Shown: positions 23,786 to 37,554, counted from the stretch's first letter. The stretch: DNA of 64,000 nt from Aulostomus chinensis (GCA_037954235.1 JBBMOA010000018.1:11480001-11544000); one strand, 5' to 3'. Notes: generated by a model not told the origin, from the letters alone. Translations and numbers: made by a program.

Positions 23786-25886
23786 GATTTTTTTTTTTAA
23801 TGGCACAGTGACTCATCGCAGTCCAACATTACAGCTTGTCATGTACCGGAATAGCTTAAGTTTAACACTAATCTGTTCTGTGACAGTGATATTTGCATTC
23901 TCTTGATTCCGATGGGTTCTGATGGGTTCAGAGTTTCCTACACTTCCCCACACAACAACCACCAAGCGCCAAATCTGGGTAGTTTTTTGATTTGGTGGCA
24001 TTATTTGAGTTTGTTGCCTTGCTGATGCTGATTTGTGTATGCAAGTGGACACACTCTCACTCACGCTCACATTCTCATCCTGCCGTGTTTAACTCCTCTA
24101 CTGCAGGACTCATCACACCGCTGACACTTCAGAGGTGCGACTGTCAATGTCATCTTAAAAACTAGATCAATTTTTTGCCTCTACAATACTTTTTTTTAAA
24201 TGCCAGTCAGGGCTGTAAACGAGGGACTTCAGGGTGCATTCAGATGCGCCTTGGAAACAGACTCACATGGCGTATCAAACGTGTTAGATTTTTATTTTTT
24301 TTTAAGAGGACTCTGGTGGTGTGTTCTCGGGAACAAACCGACTGTGAATGTGTACGACCCCTAGCCAATGAACTCAGAGGAGGTGGAGGATTATTATTAT
24401 TGTTATTATTATGAGCTTTGTTGTGTTGTTACCTCTTTCGGTCATTTGCAACTGGCATTAGCCTACATAACGTTAGCCCAGGTTCCAGTTTGGTACATAA
24501 CCTTTCCAAGAGATATTTGATTTACTCACCTCCAACTCCCTCTGCACTCCGCTGAGTTCTTACTCCCCACATAAACCCCTCTGGGACTCCACCAGAATTT
24601 TACTCTTTTTCGTACATTTTTGGACACTTTTGTCTTAGATAGCGCCGCAGGTACAAACAAGCTGCCAGGTCCCTCGCCTCCTTTGTTTTTTCATTTGAGA
24701 ATTTGGTGAGTTCAGTTCACACATGCAACCTTTCCCACATATCTTCCAGTATTTTCCCAGGACAGTTGTGTGAATGAGTTTCCCAGGAATTTGCGTCTAC
24801 AATTTTCCACCTCAAAACTTTGTAACATGACGGAATAAGCAGGGAGGGGTTTATTATGGATGAAGGTAGAAAGATATCATATCAGGGCCTATTACTGCCC
24901 TCTACAGGACATCTTGCTGGCCTGTGTGAGGAAGTGCAAGCCAGATATGGTCTGGATTGAAGTTTCATTTGTGAATATTGAAAATCACTAGGGGTGAATG
25001 GAAGGTATTACCAGGAATTTACTGGGATATCTGTCTGAAAGAGGCTTTTGAATGGCAAGCCGTGTAGTTTATGATCCCTAGTCTGGCACAGTTGTTAAAA
25101 GTGTGATCCCGAGTTACTCAGTCATTACCACAAATTTGTTGAACTTTGTTGAAATTTGTGCATGTGCTTCATTTGTCAGTTAGTTCTGTCCTTTATACTT
25201 TACTTTTCCTGTGTCGCTCTTTCTTCTTTGTTGGTTTTTAATGGTTATTTGATCACCCATGGGTTGATTCTAAACTGTAAATAAACAGTCCTGACTTGTA
25301 GGTTTCCGTGTATTCTGGACTTAGTGACATTGTCACTAAATTGGACATGTGTGCTTTGTTATCTCGTCACTAGTCCTTTTTCCAGCCTCTACTCTGATGT
25401 TTTGCCAGGCCTTTGTCTTCCTAGCTGACACGCTTTGACCCGATATATTTGATTTGACACTCTCCTATTGTCACTGAGAGCAGCTTCATCACAAAGCTCC
25501 ACATCAGCTGCTATCATGTGCCCTGCTCAAACGACTGGACTCACTTCCTGCCAAAGGAAACATGCTCTTCTGGCCTCGTACATTTCTGAAGTGTCATGGC
25601 CAGTGCCTCCGCTACGGAAGATTATTCTCTAACACATTACAAGATTTTCTGGAAGACAGATCATCCACATTTGTTAAAGAGAGAATTATACATTAAAGAC
25701 TCTTCAGGGCTCAGATCAAATAGCTGTTTGCCCTTGAAGGCACAAGTGGTGCAAAGAGACTGTTAATTTTGCCAGATGGGCGACAGGGACATTGAGATTG
25801 AAGATTACATGTTTGTTTTTACCTCATTCTCTATGTCATTGCTGCTTATTTGTGTACGTGACAGACTCGACCATGTGGCTTTACGC

Positions 25887-25888
<2 letters not shown>

Positions 25889-25928
<40 letters not shown>
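25889..25928. repeat. (GT)20 microsatellite
   Basis: A perfect GT array preceded by ACGCGC, so alternating purine-pyrimidine DNA extends over about 46 bp. Confidence 0.9.
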
Positions 25929-25931
<3 letters not shown>

Positions 25932-27281
25932 CGTACACACACAAGTGTATTTATCTTTGTGTGCCAGTGTTGGGGGGAGTGTTACATAGAGCCGCAGCAT
26001 CTGCCTGTTTTTGTGACACTCCTTTGAAGTCTCTTTGATTCTCCCTAGTGCTTGCTAAAAAAGACTTCAGACACTTTCTGTCTGATTGCCTTAACATGGC
26101 GTTGTCCTGGGATGCCCAGGCTTTTGAGTTGGGTGGGGCGGGACAGAGGGAGGGGGTACTCAGTGCCAACCAAAGTATGAAATAAACCACATAAACCAAG
26201 AAAAGTATCAGGAATGTGCAACAGCAGATGAATATCTGCAATAAAAGGAGGCACGTGTGAAACAATGCCTCTTACCTAGGATTCAGAATGATTTTACTCT
26301 CTCATTTGCACAGAATGATTATGTGATATTTGAAATTCACAATATGATATTGTTAGCCCTTCTCCCTATGTTCTCTTGAAGCGCCATCCCAGCTAAGTGA
26401 TGTAGTTTGGGGAAAAGAGTAAGCTCATCAATTCCTTTTGAAATTTTGACATTTCCCAAACTCTAGAGATGTAACTTCATTGCATGTGTCAGGCCAGTCT
26501 ATTTCTGGTGTTTCAGAGGCTAGGGGCTTGTGCTTATTAGCATTCCTGCTATGTAATGTTGAATCTCTCTGGCAGCTATTAAAGGGCTCTTCTGGGCAAA
26601 GTCAAGGCTGAGCACTTCAAAAAGAGAGAGGTCAAGAGAGGGGACAGGCCATTTCAGCAGCCCCCACGCTGACTGTGGCGCATGAAGAGGAATACTGAAA
26701 TGTTTAAGCATGTTTGTGTTCCTGCATGGTCGGAAAACAAAGGCTCATTCTGCGTCTCGTTACATCAGTCTAGCTTGAGCAGCCTATTGACGCTCCTATA
26801 CTTCTCTCAGCGGGGTATGGTTGTACAGTGTTTGCGTCAGATTTGATGGCAAGAAAAGATGTAATCTGCAGATATTTTCTTCTCTATTTTCAACCCAAGA
26901 TCACACAGAATCTCTTTTGTTGTCGCTCACTGTCAGATACATTGTCTCAGCTTGTAATCAAGTCAGGCCATCGTAAGTGCATTCCCAGAGCCAGAAATGT
27001 AAAAGAGTTGAAGATGTGTGGGTAGATCTTGTGAAAATCATAATAATTGGTATGTAAATACAATCCATTTAGACAAAAATGAAATTATGGTTATCAAATT
27101 CTGAATACTCAATCACCTCAGAAGACCACAGCCAAATGTGAGAAACACATATTTAGAACCAATAAGGGCTTATTCTATCAGAAAATCATAGACCATCCAC
27201 TTATTTGGAGCCACAAGATATCAGAAGGGCATAAGTAAATATCATAATTCACTTGACATATCTGAATTTTTGTTTTAACAG

Positions 27282-27491
27282 ACAATTTCAGATTTGGAAA
27301 CCCAGTTATCATGTCTGCGTGAGGAACTCCAGATGGTTCACGCCCAGCATAAGCAACAGTTGGCTGAGATGGCGTTGCTTTGCGAGGAGGAAAAGCGAAA
27401 ATCACACCTGGACAAAGAGACGTCACTGGATCGGCTCCGTAGCGACCTGGAGAGAACCCACCAGCAGGAGTCGTTCAAAGCTCAGGAGAAG
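27282..27491 (+). CDS. cep112: cep112 exon, 210 nt
   Basis: This phase 0-0 exon of 70 codons is bounded by TTAACAG and by AAG before GTTTGT. The peptide opens TISDLETQLSCLREELQ, continues HKQQLAEMALLCEEEKRK, and closes SFKAQEK. It matches the CEP112 block containing LREEL and the LL.EEEK motif. Its carboxy part, around SLDRLRSDLERTHQQE, is about seven residues shorter than the human block I remember, which is one coiled-coil heptad. The donor is weak (GTTTGT). Reading through it would add 24 codons before a stop at about 27561, so the splice is required for a full-length product. Confidence 0.92.
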
Positions 27492-28867
27492 GTTTGTTGG
27501 GCTTCAGAAAGTAAAGAGGGAATGAGGACTGAACATTTACAACATTTAGTTTCTCCAGTATAAAGGTTACATCGGGACTCTCAGACTCAGGGAAATCCTA
27601 TCCAAACAACAATTGAAGTCTGATTTGAGTCAGATCTCTACAGATGCTTTACAGTCTGGATGCTCAAATAGGTTTTCACAACTCGTTTTTCCTCAGGAGA
27701 TGGCTGCCTCAAGTTTGTGTCTCGGAGGTGGACACAACAAATGTGATCTTACCAGTTACAAAGTAACAGTGTGAACCGAAATGGATCTGATTCGAGAAAG
27801 AAATCAAATTTCGCCGCAATCTGAACGATGCCTTCATGTACCCCAATACAACAAGCTGATCGAATCCAAACTCTATTCAGAAAACAAGCGCTTATAAAAG
27901 CCGTTTGCGTGTCCTCTTGGAAAGACTTGACAAAATATACTTTTTACAACTCAGCATCATGACGATTCAGCACTATTTGGATCTGTTCATCGTGAGTTTA
28001 TCTCAGTAGAATGTAATCCCCATTTCAGCCCACATAACCAGCATAAAAGCAGGTCTTTCAGACCAGGTTAAACCTCCTAATGAAAGCCTATTTATCCTGT
28101 TCACATTGCAAGGAGATGAGGTGTTATCTGTCTGTCTTTTTCCCTGCTGCATCACAATCAACATCACCAATGCAGTCAGCACACCAGAAAGGCACTTCAG
28201 TAGAAGAAGCATGGAGGGCAGTGGTGGAGTTTCTGATGTATTTTTAGCTGCAGTCTGTTTTTCAAACTAAATGTCGACTGAATGATGCTCGAGAATCTCT
28301 ACCTGAACACAGACGGCCTTGGATGTGTGACAGAGGTGACAAAAAGTCGCACAAGTTACCGTTTACGTTACATCGCCAGCATTTCTGCTCACAGGGAATC
28401 ACTTTTCACGTCAGTTTCATCACTTTTATCTACCTCAGAATAATGTTACGTTTAAACTGTTTTCAGGTCAGCAGTGGGGTTATTTCACCCATGATTTATG
28501 AGGTGTTTGATTTTTGTTTTATTATTATCATCCTTTTGGTCAGAGTATCTCTGCGGATCATCTAGCTCCTCTCCCTTTGTCTCTCGGTCTCTCTGCCTCA
28601 GTATGTGTTCGTGTTGATGCTTGAATCCACCACTGTAACAAATTGTCTTCCACACAGTTTCTCTCATTGCCAGAATACACTCAGTATCTTGCATCCTTTT
28701 GTATACACACACACGCACACGCACATGTGCGTATATTGAGCCAGGTTGATGTCCTGAGGGATATGCATCAATGATATGGCATACAGCACTTGTACACACC
28801 AGTAATCACACATTCCACCAGCTGGTACTACAAGTGGGCTTGTCTACAATGAAGGCTTCTTTCAGAA

Positions 28868-29065
28868 CATCCATCCAATATCTATACCTCAACGTTTCCA
28901 TTTAGAGTCTCTAATTAACCTGTCTGTTTGTAGGAGGAGGCCTGAGAACCTAGAGAGAACCGGCATAGCACAGGGAGAACCTCAAAACTCCGTATAGAAA
29001 AGCCTCAGAGATTTGAGGCCATAACCTTCTTGCAATGAGGTGACAGTGCTAACCACTGCACCACC
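28868..29065 (-). mobile_element. Diverged SINE-like copy (same family as 5885-6282)
   Basis: It shares the CATCCATCC tail at the left, the GGAGAACCTCAAAACTCCG-like central block and the GTGCTAACCACTGCACCACC head at the right. The order matches the copy at 5885-6282, but with deletions and many substitutions. The head, read on the minus strand, is tRNA-like. No clear target-site duplication remains, so it is an old copy. Confidence 0.65.
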
Positions 29066-30358
29066 TTTTGACTGAACAGAACTATTATAAACATCTGAAT
29101 TTTACTCTTAAAGCCCATTTGGAGCTAAACAGGAAGTAGAGTAAGATACAGGCATCTACATTTACACAACATGTTGCGATGTAGGTATTAGTAGAGATAA
29201 AATCTTTTGGTTAAGCCACATAACATGATGGGCTTGGCGGTTTTGAAATGTACATACAAGTTCAGGAATTGGATTTAAGGCTGAGTTAGAGAGAGGAAAC
29301 CACAGCATTTCAGTAGATCCATTATCCGGCTTTGCTTTTTGCTATCTCGGTGAACCGGTATGAACTTCAATTAGAACTTCTTCAGAGCTTTGCCTCTTTC
29401 TTTGACTTCTCTTGCTACCAAAGTAACTGCAGCCATCACTTATAATCTTATGCTGGTCTTGCAAGAAGTTAACCTTAGGTGGTGTTGATCAGAACCTAAT
29501 CTCCCCGGCAGGGCCCATCAAAGACAGCCTTTTTCATTAGACACCATCCTGCGCCAGCTGTGCAGCATTAACCCCGGAATGCGGGGACCTCCGAAGAATT
29601 AGGCAGCCATTTTGGCATCCGATTGCACATAAAACCAGGGTTAGTGAAGGCAACTCGATCGAAGGAAAATTGCGAGCTTAATACAGGGTAATCCTCATTT
29701 GAATGAATCATGCCATTTCCCATCAGTCCCTCTTTTACTTTTGGATATGTGAAGGCTGTTTTCAGCTAAAAGTTATTTTATCTTTTTGGCACACTTTAAT
29801 CCCTCTGCATGACCCACAGTTTTCTGGAAATCTGGAGTGGATTCAAAGCAGTGAGGCTGAATTTTGAACTTAGACTGATAAGACTATCAGCAATGTGCTA
29901 GTTTCACTTTTTATGAAAGAGATTAATGATTTCTTCCTTTTTTTGTCAGCTGAAAGTGCATGCTTCTAAAAAAAAACTCACCAAAAGGTTGAACGTCTTA
30001 CTTTTTTACCCTTTTTTCTGCTTTCTAATCTGTCTCCAAGTTTGACTTCGGAGTGGGCAGGAAAAAGTTTCTCTGTGTTGCTGCACCCTTTTTTTTTCAC
30101 ATGGGATTGAAGTCAGCCAGGCTTCAGATCCGTATTGACTAGATCGCCCTGTTTTGTAAGCTGAAAATTTCTCATTCTTTTGATGCAGACAGAAATGCTG
30201 TCCGCTGCAGTCCACTATGCTCTTGGAAGCAGAGCCCGGGCAGGCCAGCAATTTTTTTTTTCTTACACATCTCCCAGATCCAGGAAAAAAGGCCAGAGAA
30301 ATCCATTAAATCCATGAATGGATTCTCATCAAAGACGCATGCGTTTAAGAGCAGAGAG

Positions 30359-30380
30359 ACAGAGAGAGAGAGAGAGAGAG
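30359..30380. repeat. (GA)n microsatellite
   Basis: A perfect AG/GA array of about 22 bp. Confidence 0.85.
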
Positions 30381-33088
30381 TGAGGGAAGTGATTCAGGCG
30401 GATGGAGGGGATGTTTTGGGAGTCGGGGCTGTTGGAATGAAATAATGAGAAACAGAATATCAGAGGAGATACGATGAGATGTTACGATAGTTCCATACTT
30501 TTCAGCTGCTACAAAAATAAAGAAAAGAAATGGAGGTAGGCTGAGGAGAAAGTGTGTGCAGAGGTTTCTTAGTCTGGTTGCTATTGAAGTTTGTGTGTGT
30601 TCCATTGGTGAGAGTGAACACACACTCATATACACGCACACATTCCCCCAGACCTCCCAATCTCTGTGCTCCACTGAGGGGCCTGTGAAGCTGCTTCTAT
30701 GCCTGATAAAGACGCCTCATCTTGGGGGCCCCAGTGAGAACGAATCCTGTCTCTCACCCACACCTCCGCCCTTATCTGACTTTCTTATTCTCCTCCACAC
30801 CTCCACTGTCCATCTGTCCTCTGTCTTTCCTCACAGTCTCCATCACTGCAAACCTGGGACATTAGGGATTTTTTTTTTCCACATATATAAAAAGCTGGTT
30901 TTACCAGAATTCAGGGCCGGGCTTTGAGGAAGTGCAGAAACACTTCCTGCACACAGATGCAAACCTTGACTCACAAGCACACACAGAAAAGAAAAAACAC
31001 AGGTCACATTTGCTTATAGATTTGCTTAATAGGCAGTAGTTATATGAGCTTGAAGTTTGGTTAGTGGAGAAAAGGTTTTGGACCTCTTCACCTCACTCAG
31101 CTGCACCATACTCACTCCCTACTTGTCAATACGAGCGATAGGAGATTATGTGAGACAAAAGATCAAGAGGCCTCAGGTTTGATAAGAGATGAATAGCGTC
31201 TGGAACCTTGAATTCATATTTACTCTCAGTCTAGAGACTGCAGCACTTTGAACTGCTTGAGGAGATTAGCTGTGCAAATTTTGTCTGATATGTTTGCATT
31301 GACCTTTAGCTGTAGAAGAGCGAGAGAGAGAGAGAGTGCACCTATATGCATTTCGTATGTTTACAGAATAATTTTAGGTCAATAATCCTTTCTGTTTTTA
31401 GATTTCATAGTGCCACCAAGCATGCATGTTATGCATAAATGCAAGTTTATTCACAAAGTTCAGACGCATTCACAATGAATACTCCGGCAAGGTGTGTGTG
31501 TATTTGATCTTTCGCCACGTTTCCGTGTGTGCGTCCACATTTACTCACATCAAAGGTAGAGGGCATTTCAACCAGTGATCACCAAGTGTGACGAAACCAC
31601 CTGAAGGCAAATATCAGCTAATATGAAGGCAGCATTTTAGCCTGCAGTAGCCAATCGTCGTCCCTGGTGTCACAGAACCAGTGTCCCTCTAGCCATGGGA
31701 CATGAGACACTCTTTCACACGTTGCATATCAGAGGGTGGAAGTCTCAGGGCCTCAGTCTCCCGTGTGCGCATGTTTACAAAACTGGAAATGTAACACCCG
31801 GCCCTGGCAGTGTGTGAGCTTACATGCCCTTCCTTCTTTTGTGTATTTCTGGTCACATAAGGCTTTTTCCACGATGCCAACAAGTTGACATACACCTCAA
31901 AGCAAATCCTGTTAGACATAATCAACCTTTTTTTTAAATGACCATAAAATGTGTGTTTAGGTAAGATTAAGTTGGGTATTATGTGGCAAGTCAGCTGTTG
32001 TGTAAGTCTAATATTTAGTTTCCAAGTATTCACATTACATCATTGAGAGTTATTGATGTTAGCAGGGTTGTTGTTTTTTGCCTCCTCACTCATATTTGAT
32101 TTGATCTTAAAAGACAAAGCATTGGTTTGTGCTCAGCAGTACGGTTAGAGAAGAGGAATGCAATGGCTAATTGGTGCCACAGCTCGGGTACTAACTTCAA
32201 AACCTCATTTAAGTTGTTTAGCACAAGAGAATCTTCTGTATCTAACTTTGTTTGTTTTGCTATGGATGAAGCTGACTAGGCAGTGCTTTCATGTGGCCTC
32301 GAGATGCATCTTACACTTGCACATTTTTCCTCGTGTGTGTCCCTGACCACTCTCTAATGTGGTTTGAGTGACTGGATCTGAATGTGTCTTCAATGTGTTG
32401 CGTTCACATGTGTATGTACAGCCCGGAGTAGAGACAAGGAAAGACTAATTATTCAAAGAAAATTTCAACTTGTGTCTCCTCTTAAATGTGTTTTAAATAA
32501 CAAATTGTGTTAATAAGTGAAAATAATGCAGGGAAGTTTCCGACTCAGTTAGTGCACTGTTCTCTCCCTCAACCAGAAGATGGTGGTACGAGGTTGTTTG
32601 TCGTTGTTGTCATAGCGGCAGTCTCCTTCTTCTCTTTTGCCCCCTGTCACTGCTGACTTATTAGGTTGGTCCTCTGCCATTTGGAGATACACAAAATCAC
32701 ATTATTCAGTTGGTCATGGATTAGACGAGGAGGAGAGAAACACAGGCTGAGGGATGATCAAAGAGGGCCCACATTCACCTCACACTGACAGACTAACTGG
32801 GAGACAAAGAGATGGGGGAGGCGGGGTGAAGAATTGGATTTTAGTGGAGAAAGAGGTGAAGTTGAGGATGTTTTGAGTGGATGATCACATCTAATTGATT
32901 GATGCCAATGATATTAACTCGTCTGAAGTGGAATCTCTCTGCTATTGATGTATGTTTACATCATTGTTTTAATATGCTAGAGATTGCCTTCTTGTGTTTG
33001 TATATGAACATATGTCTGTGGATGTGTGTTGCATATCGAGACCTATCTGAGCTCTTCGTTTCCTCAGTGCACCATCGGGCCCGGCGGC

Positions 33089-33093
33089 AGAGA

Positions 33094-33134
<41 letters not shown>

Positions 33135-33145
33135 AGAGAGGGAGT
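33089..33145. repeat. (GA)n microsatellite, interrupted
   Basis: A GA array with GGGA interruptions. It is polypurine over the whole length. Confidence 0.9.
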
Positions 33146-33890
33146 GAGTCACCCAGCAGATGAAAGAGTCAAAGTAAAGGCTCTGCCATCCCAAAAAACA
33201 TCACACAGCTCCCTTGCTCACTTTTTGAAGTCATCCAAGGGGAGGGAGGGAAACGACACACTTTCTCAATCGCATTAAAACATGGCGTCAGGCAGCTTCC
33301 ATCTTGTGGCACGCTGTAGATTACACATTGGTTTGAAGTGGAGTTTTAAATGGGACACCATGATGTTGGGCTCTGATTTTTGGGGTTAAGTTCCTAATTC
33401 AACGGAATCAGAATCATCCCACATCATAAAATTAGGCAGACTTATTGATCAAAGGAGGGATTGAGGTATAAATACACTGGAAGGGAGGCCTACCTTGGTG
33501 CAGAAGACTTGAGTTTCATAAACAGTTCAATCAAAGTTCAGTGACCATCTTTTGCAAAAGGGGTTGCTGTCATCAAAACTGTGCTGCTTTGTTTTAATTT
33601 TGCCTAAAAAGAACAACACAGAAGACATGAATGAGTCATCAATTCCAGTTGATAAAGAAGCTGTAGCTACACCCCGCCATTATTCCTCAAACTTTCCCAG
33701 ACCACATGTTGTAGGTCAGATGTTAAGCTCCACACCCATGGATGCTAATGGATGTAATTGAGATTCTGATACCAAGAACTGGCTGGTTAAATGTGTAATC
33801 ACAGCACATTTGAGATGTTGCATGTGTGCGTTTGATGTATGTTTATCTGCCTGCCTGTGTGCACTCATGATGCATTATATCTTAACTGCG

Positions 33891-33895
33891 TGTGC

Positions 33896-33932
<37 letters not shown>
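33891..33932. repeat. (TG)n-(GA)n compound microsatellite
   Basis: TG units change directly into GA units near 33912. Confidence 0.9.
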
Positions 33933-33934
<2 letters not shown>

Positions 33935-34261
33935 GCAGCACTGACAGTGAGCAGCAGGGATGAAGAGAATCGCTACTGACAAGCAGTGATGGCAAACTGT
34001 GAAATGGAAATAAAGCCTCTTGTCATTACAGCACAAACTCTCTTTCTCGCACACAGAGCTACACAGGCGAGCGCAGCAAGACAGCAATGATTACAGACAA
34101 ACGAGCAAATAACATCTCCCAGCTCTCCCTCGCTGGCAGATTGAACTCAAATTGTTATGAGAGACATACAGGGCGAACAGAGAATCGTTTTGAATGCTTA
34201 CAAATACTGCTGCCACTAAAACTGAAAGCTTCATGGAGCAAAAGCTTCTCTCTGTTTTTTT

Positions 34262-34292
34262 GGGGGGGGGCTTTCTTGGGGGGAGAGGGGGG
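34262..34292 (+). other. Putative G-quadruplex motif
   Basis: Three G-runs of 9, 6 and 6 with spacers of 7 and 3 nt. The 9-G run can supply two tracts, so the four-tract rule is met on the strand transcribed as cep112 pre-mRNA. Confidence 0.6.
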
Positions 34293-34764
34293 AGATGAAC
34301 CCCACAAACCAGCTCCCTGGTGTGCAATATACTGCATGTGTAATAAAACTCCCAACAAGTGTTAACACCGGTATTCTTCATAATTCATTGTCACCTTTAA
34401 AACAACCACATTGTCAACCATCCGTCATGTTCTCCATGTGTGCAGTGACATCATCTTTTAGTCAGCGACTCCAGTGTAGTGGGTTTTTTTTTAGTCTTCT
34501 TTCGAAGTTAGGACAATGCCGAAAACCATAATTGCTCTTTAGCAATGTGAGATGATTGGAAACATGTCGCAGAAAAATGCCAGATGGATGTAATATCCTG
34601 TCCAAGAACTGCAGACTGCTCTGAAAATGATTTTCACTGACTTGAACACAAACTCAAGAGTTTTAAGACGTGTTTGCTTTGGTTTATTCTAACTTTAAAT
34701 AACAGGAGGGCACACCTTGAACAAATATCACCTCCAAACAGCTATAAGCTATAGTATACTCTGG

Positions 34765-34768
<4 letters not shown>

Positions 34769-34842
<74 letters not shown>
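34769..34842. repeat. (TG)37 microsatellite
   Basis: A perfect 74-bp TG array, one of the longest in the window. Confidence 0.95.
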
Positions 34843-34843
<1 letters not shown>

Positions 34844-35124
34844 CCATCATGCATCCTGTTTGTCCATTGTCTGTGTTTGAATGAAGTGTGGGTGGGTGTG
34901 TTTGGCCTGGTTCCCACTACAGATTATTAATTAAGGTAAGCGGCGCATGCATTGCTTTCAGATCTACTTCCACCCTCTTTAACACACACACGCACACATC
35001 AAAGCAGCTGCACTCCACACCGCTAGGATTAAGAGGCGATTTAGGAGCCTGATACAGCCTCAGAGTGCCTTCAGCAGGAAAATGCTATTGGCGGGGCACA
35101 GGTAGTCTCTTTGAATTTGCTTAG

Positions 35125-35146
35125 ACACACACACACACACACACAC
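35125..35146. repeat. (AC)11 microsatellite
   Basis: A perfect AC array. Confidence 0.85.
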
Positions 35147-36063
35147 GTATGGACAGGTTTTTAATGTACCTCTAATTTTAACTTTCCATCCATGGCTTCT
35201 TGATTGTCATCTGCAGCCAGTCTTCATGCGTTTTTATCCTGTATGTGGGAGCTATATAATGCATGATGTTTTATAATTCTTCCTGCTGTATTCCCTCAAG
35301 TGACTGTAGGTAAAAGAAATAGGCTCTTAGCGAGCTCCATGTTTTTATGAAACATCTGAGTGTGTTTGCATGTCAACATGAGCATATGTCTGCATGAATA
35401 CACTCCAGATTACATAGAATCCCTCACAATGTAGCAGATTGAAGATGCAGACATTTTACCTCATGAGCCTCGCGATCTTTCTTCTAAATCTGGACGAATG
35501 AGATAAAAGAATTGTGGCAATGCTCTTCTAACAATGGGATATTAATCGTGGTGATATTTTCTTAAATAATGCAATCCCTTGATGTGTCAGTTATTAAGAG
35601 ATAAAACTATGGTAAGAATCTCAACAGCTTCAGCAGTGTCAGCATCACACAGCGCTGTCCTGCAGCAGTACAGAGAGACAACAAATGTGTCAGCTGTAAA
35701 GAAGACATCGAGGAAGTCCCATTTGCGCCCCTCTTCCACACACTCTTCATTCTGTTGCCTTTTCTACACCCTCCTTTGTCTACTCCTCTCTCATCAGCTG
35801 CTGTAGGGCCCCCAGAGACGAACAAGCCACCACTCAAAGCGTCCTGGCGCAGGAAGACAGGGCCTGTATCCTTGGTGATGGCTCTGTGTTTCCGTGGTGA
35901 CAGGTGTGTCCGCTCTGAGTGGACGGTGGTGTTTGTCAGGAAGTCTTTGGTTGGGTTGCAGAGTCCAAATGCAGCTTAGGTGTTGATGGTTGTGAGGGAC
36001 GCCTTCAATGAAACCTCCTTTCTTAGAGAGTTGTCCGTCTGTCACAGGCTGTTAGGATAGGGG

Positions 36064-36066
<3 letters not shown>

Positions 36067-36125
<59 letters not shown>
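36067..36125. repeat. (TG)n microsatellite, about 59 bp
   Basis: A perfect TG array. Confidence 0.95.
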
Positions 36126-36128
<3 letters not shown>

Positions 36129-37554
36129 TATCAATCAAGTTTCCTGCATTTAAAGAAGAATATGTGTTACTTTTTGATCAACTTAGACATCCATTAATAA
36201 ATGACTCTAGTTATCTCAAGTCACCTGTTCCATTAAACTACTGATTGACTAGTTTGTCATCTCTCCAAGGAGAAAAAAGATTCAGCTTCTCAAAAGTGAA
36301 CAACCTCTGGTTTCCTAACCTTCTATAGGACCCTGTCTAGGACAATAAACAGAACATTTTTGAAACAAAATTTGAGGATGTCATCTTAGACTTTGGCATT
36401 GATTGACATTTGTTACCATTCTCTTCAATTTTATAGATCAAACAGACGGATGAACTGACAATGACAATAGCCAAAAGAAGCAGGCGTAGATTAACATCCT
36501 CTAGAACAAAAAGCTCCCCACCTTGCATACAGTTTGCCATTAGTCATGTTTCCATTGAAATGAATTGCAAAATTTACCAGCATTCACAGAAAGTTGTCAA
36601 GAGAATGAGTGAATTTGTGAAGGATTTTACAACCCCCCCCACTGTTCTACAACTATAATGAGTTAGCAGCGCGGCTCTCTTCTCTTCTCTTGTCCTCTCA
36701 TCCTCAAAGTGAGACATTTCTTATCAAAGCTTGTTTAAGTGCATCGATTAGCAGATGATTACTGTCAGATATTCATTTGTTACTTAAGGACTGTCTTCAG
36801 TTGGCACTGTTAGGTCTTTGAACTGTGGTTTTTGCTTTGGTATTCCCTTATTAGTCAGCATCAAGTCAAAAGTCCTTCTTGTGAATTGTTCTTTTTATTT
36901 ATAGTAAGTAAATGTTTTCCATGTCCAAAAGGTGTTTCCACATTTCCTGAACTATCTTTTGAGAGAAAAAATTACTTTGTATTTTAGAACCTAAGGATGT
37001 TTTTGCAAAGTCTCCATGAACGTTTTTCCAGTAGGATCTTTCAAAGTGTGCATTTAAATTTGTCGATGAAAACAGGGCCATTGACATTTTCATTGGATTC
37101 CAGCACTTCACACCTAATTATCTCACTCCTGTGATGGGCCTCTCATTGAAACATCAGCTAGCTGAAAGAAGACAGATCTTGAATTAGACACTGTCTGCCT
37201 CCAGCTGGCTAGCTTCCCATTAAGTAACAAACGGAAAACAAAGAGGCGAGCGGGCCCTCTAACTCATGACAACAATCTCTATTCACTCCTGTTCTGTCTT
37301 CATCGTTTTGTGTCCCAGCTTCTCCTGATCATCTCTTTTTCTCCCCGTGGCTAATTGGCAGCAAGGTTTTAATTCCTGTCCCCCCTCCCCTCTTGCTAAG
37401 TGATGAATTGTTGGCAGGGGATCAAAGGGGAGTGGCGCCCACAGTGCACTATGCCCGTCACTACCTGCTGGCACACATGAACACTGTGACTGGAGCTGTG
37501 CCAAAGGGCCACAGGCCTTCTCCATGGGGGCACACTGCCAAGAGGCAGAGGTCA

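Larger units (their letters stand above)
16463..27281 (+). other. cep112: cep112 intron 3, 10.8 kb
   Basis: It starts GTAGGG and ends TTAACAG. It holds poly(T) at 19112-19132, an interspersed repeat near 20010-20125, an unidentified minus-strand exon-like segment at 20413-20542, and a fish repeat at 22158-22428. It also has a non-repetitive AT-rich stretch with homeodomain-type ATTA motifs (22610-22930), a hAT-like terminus near 23715 and a TG array at 25889-25928. No additional cep112 exon fits, because the flanking exons join at a conserved boundary. Confidence 0.85.

Noticed and set aside
35794..36045. 83-codon minus-strand frame
   Set aside because: It shows no coding bias, conserved motif or splice context. 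It lies between ordinary intron and a TG array.
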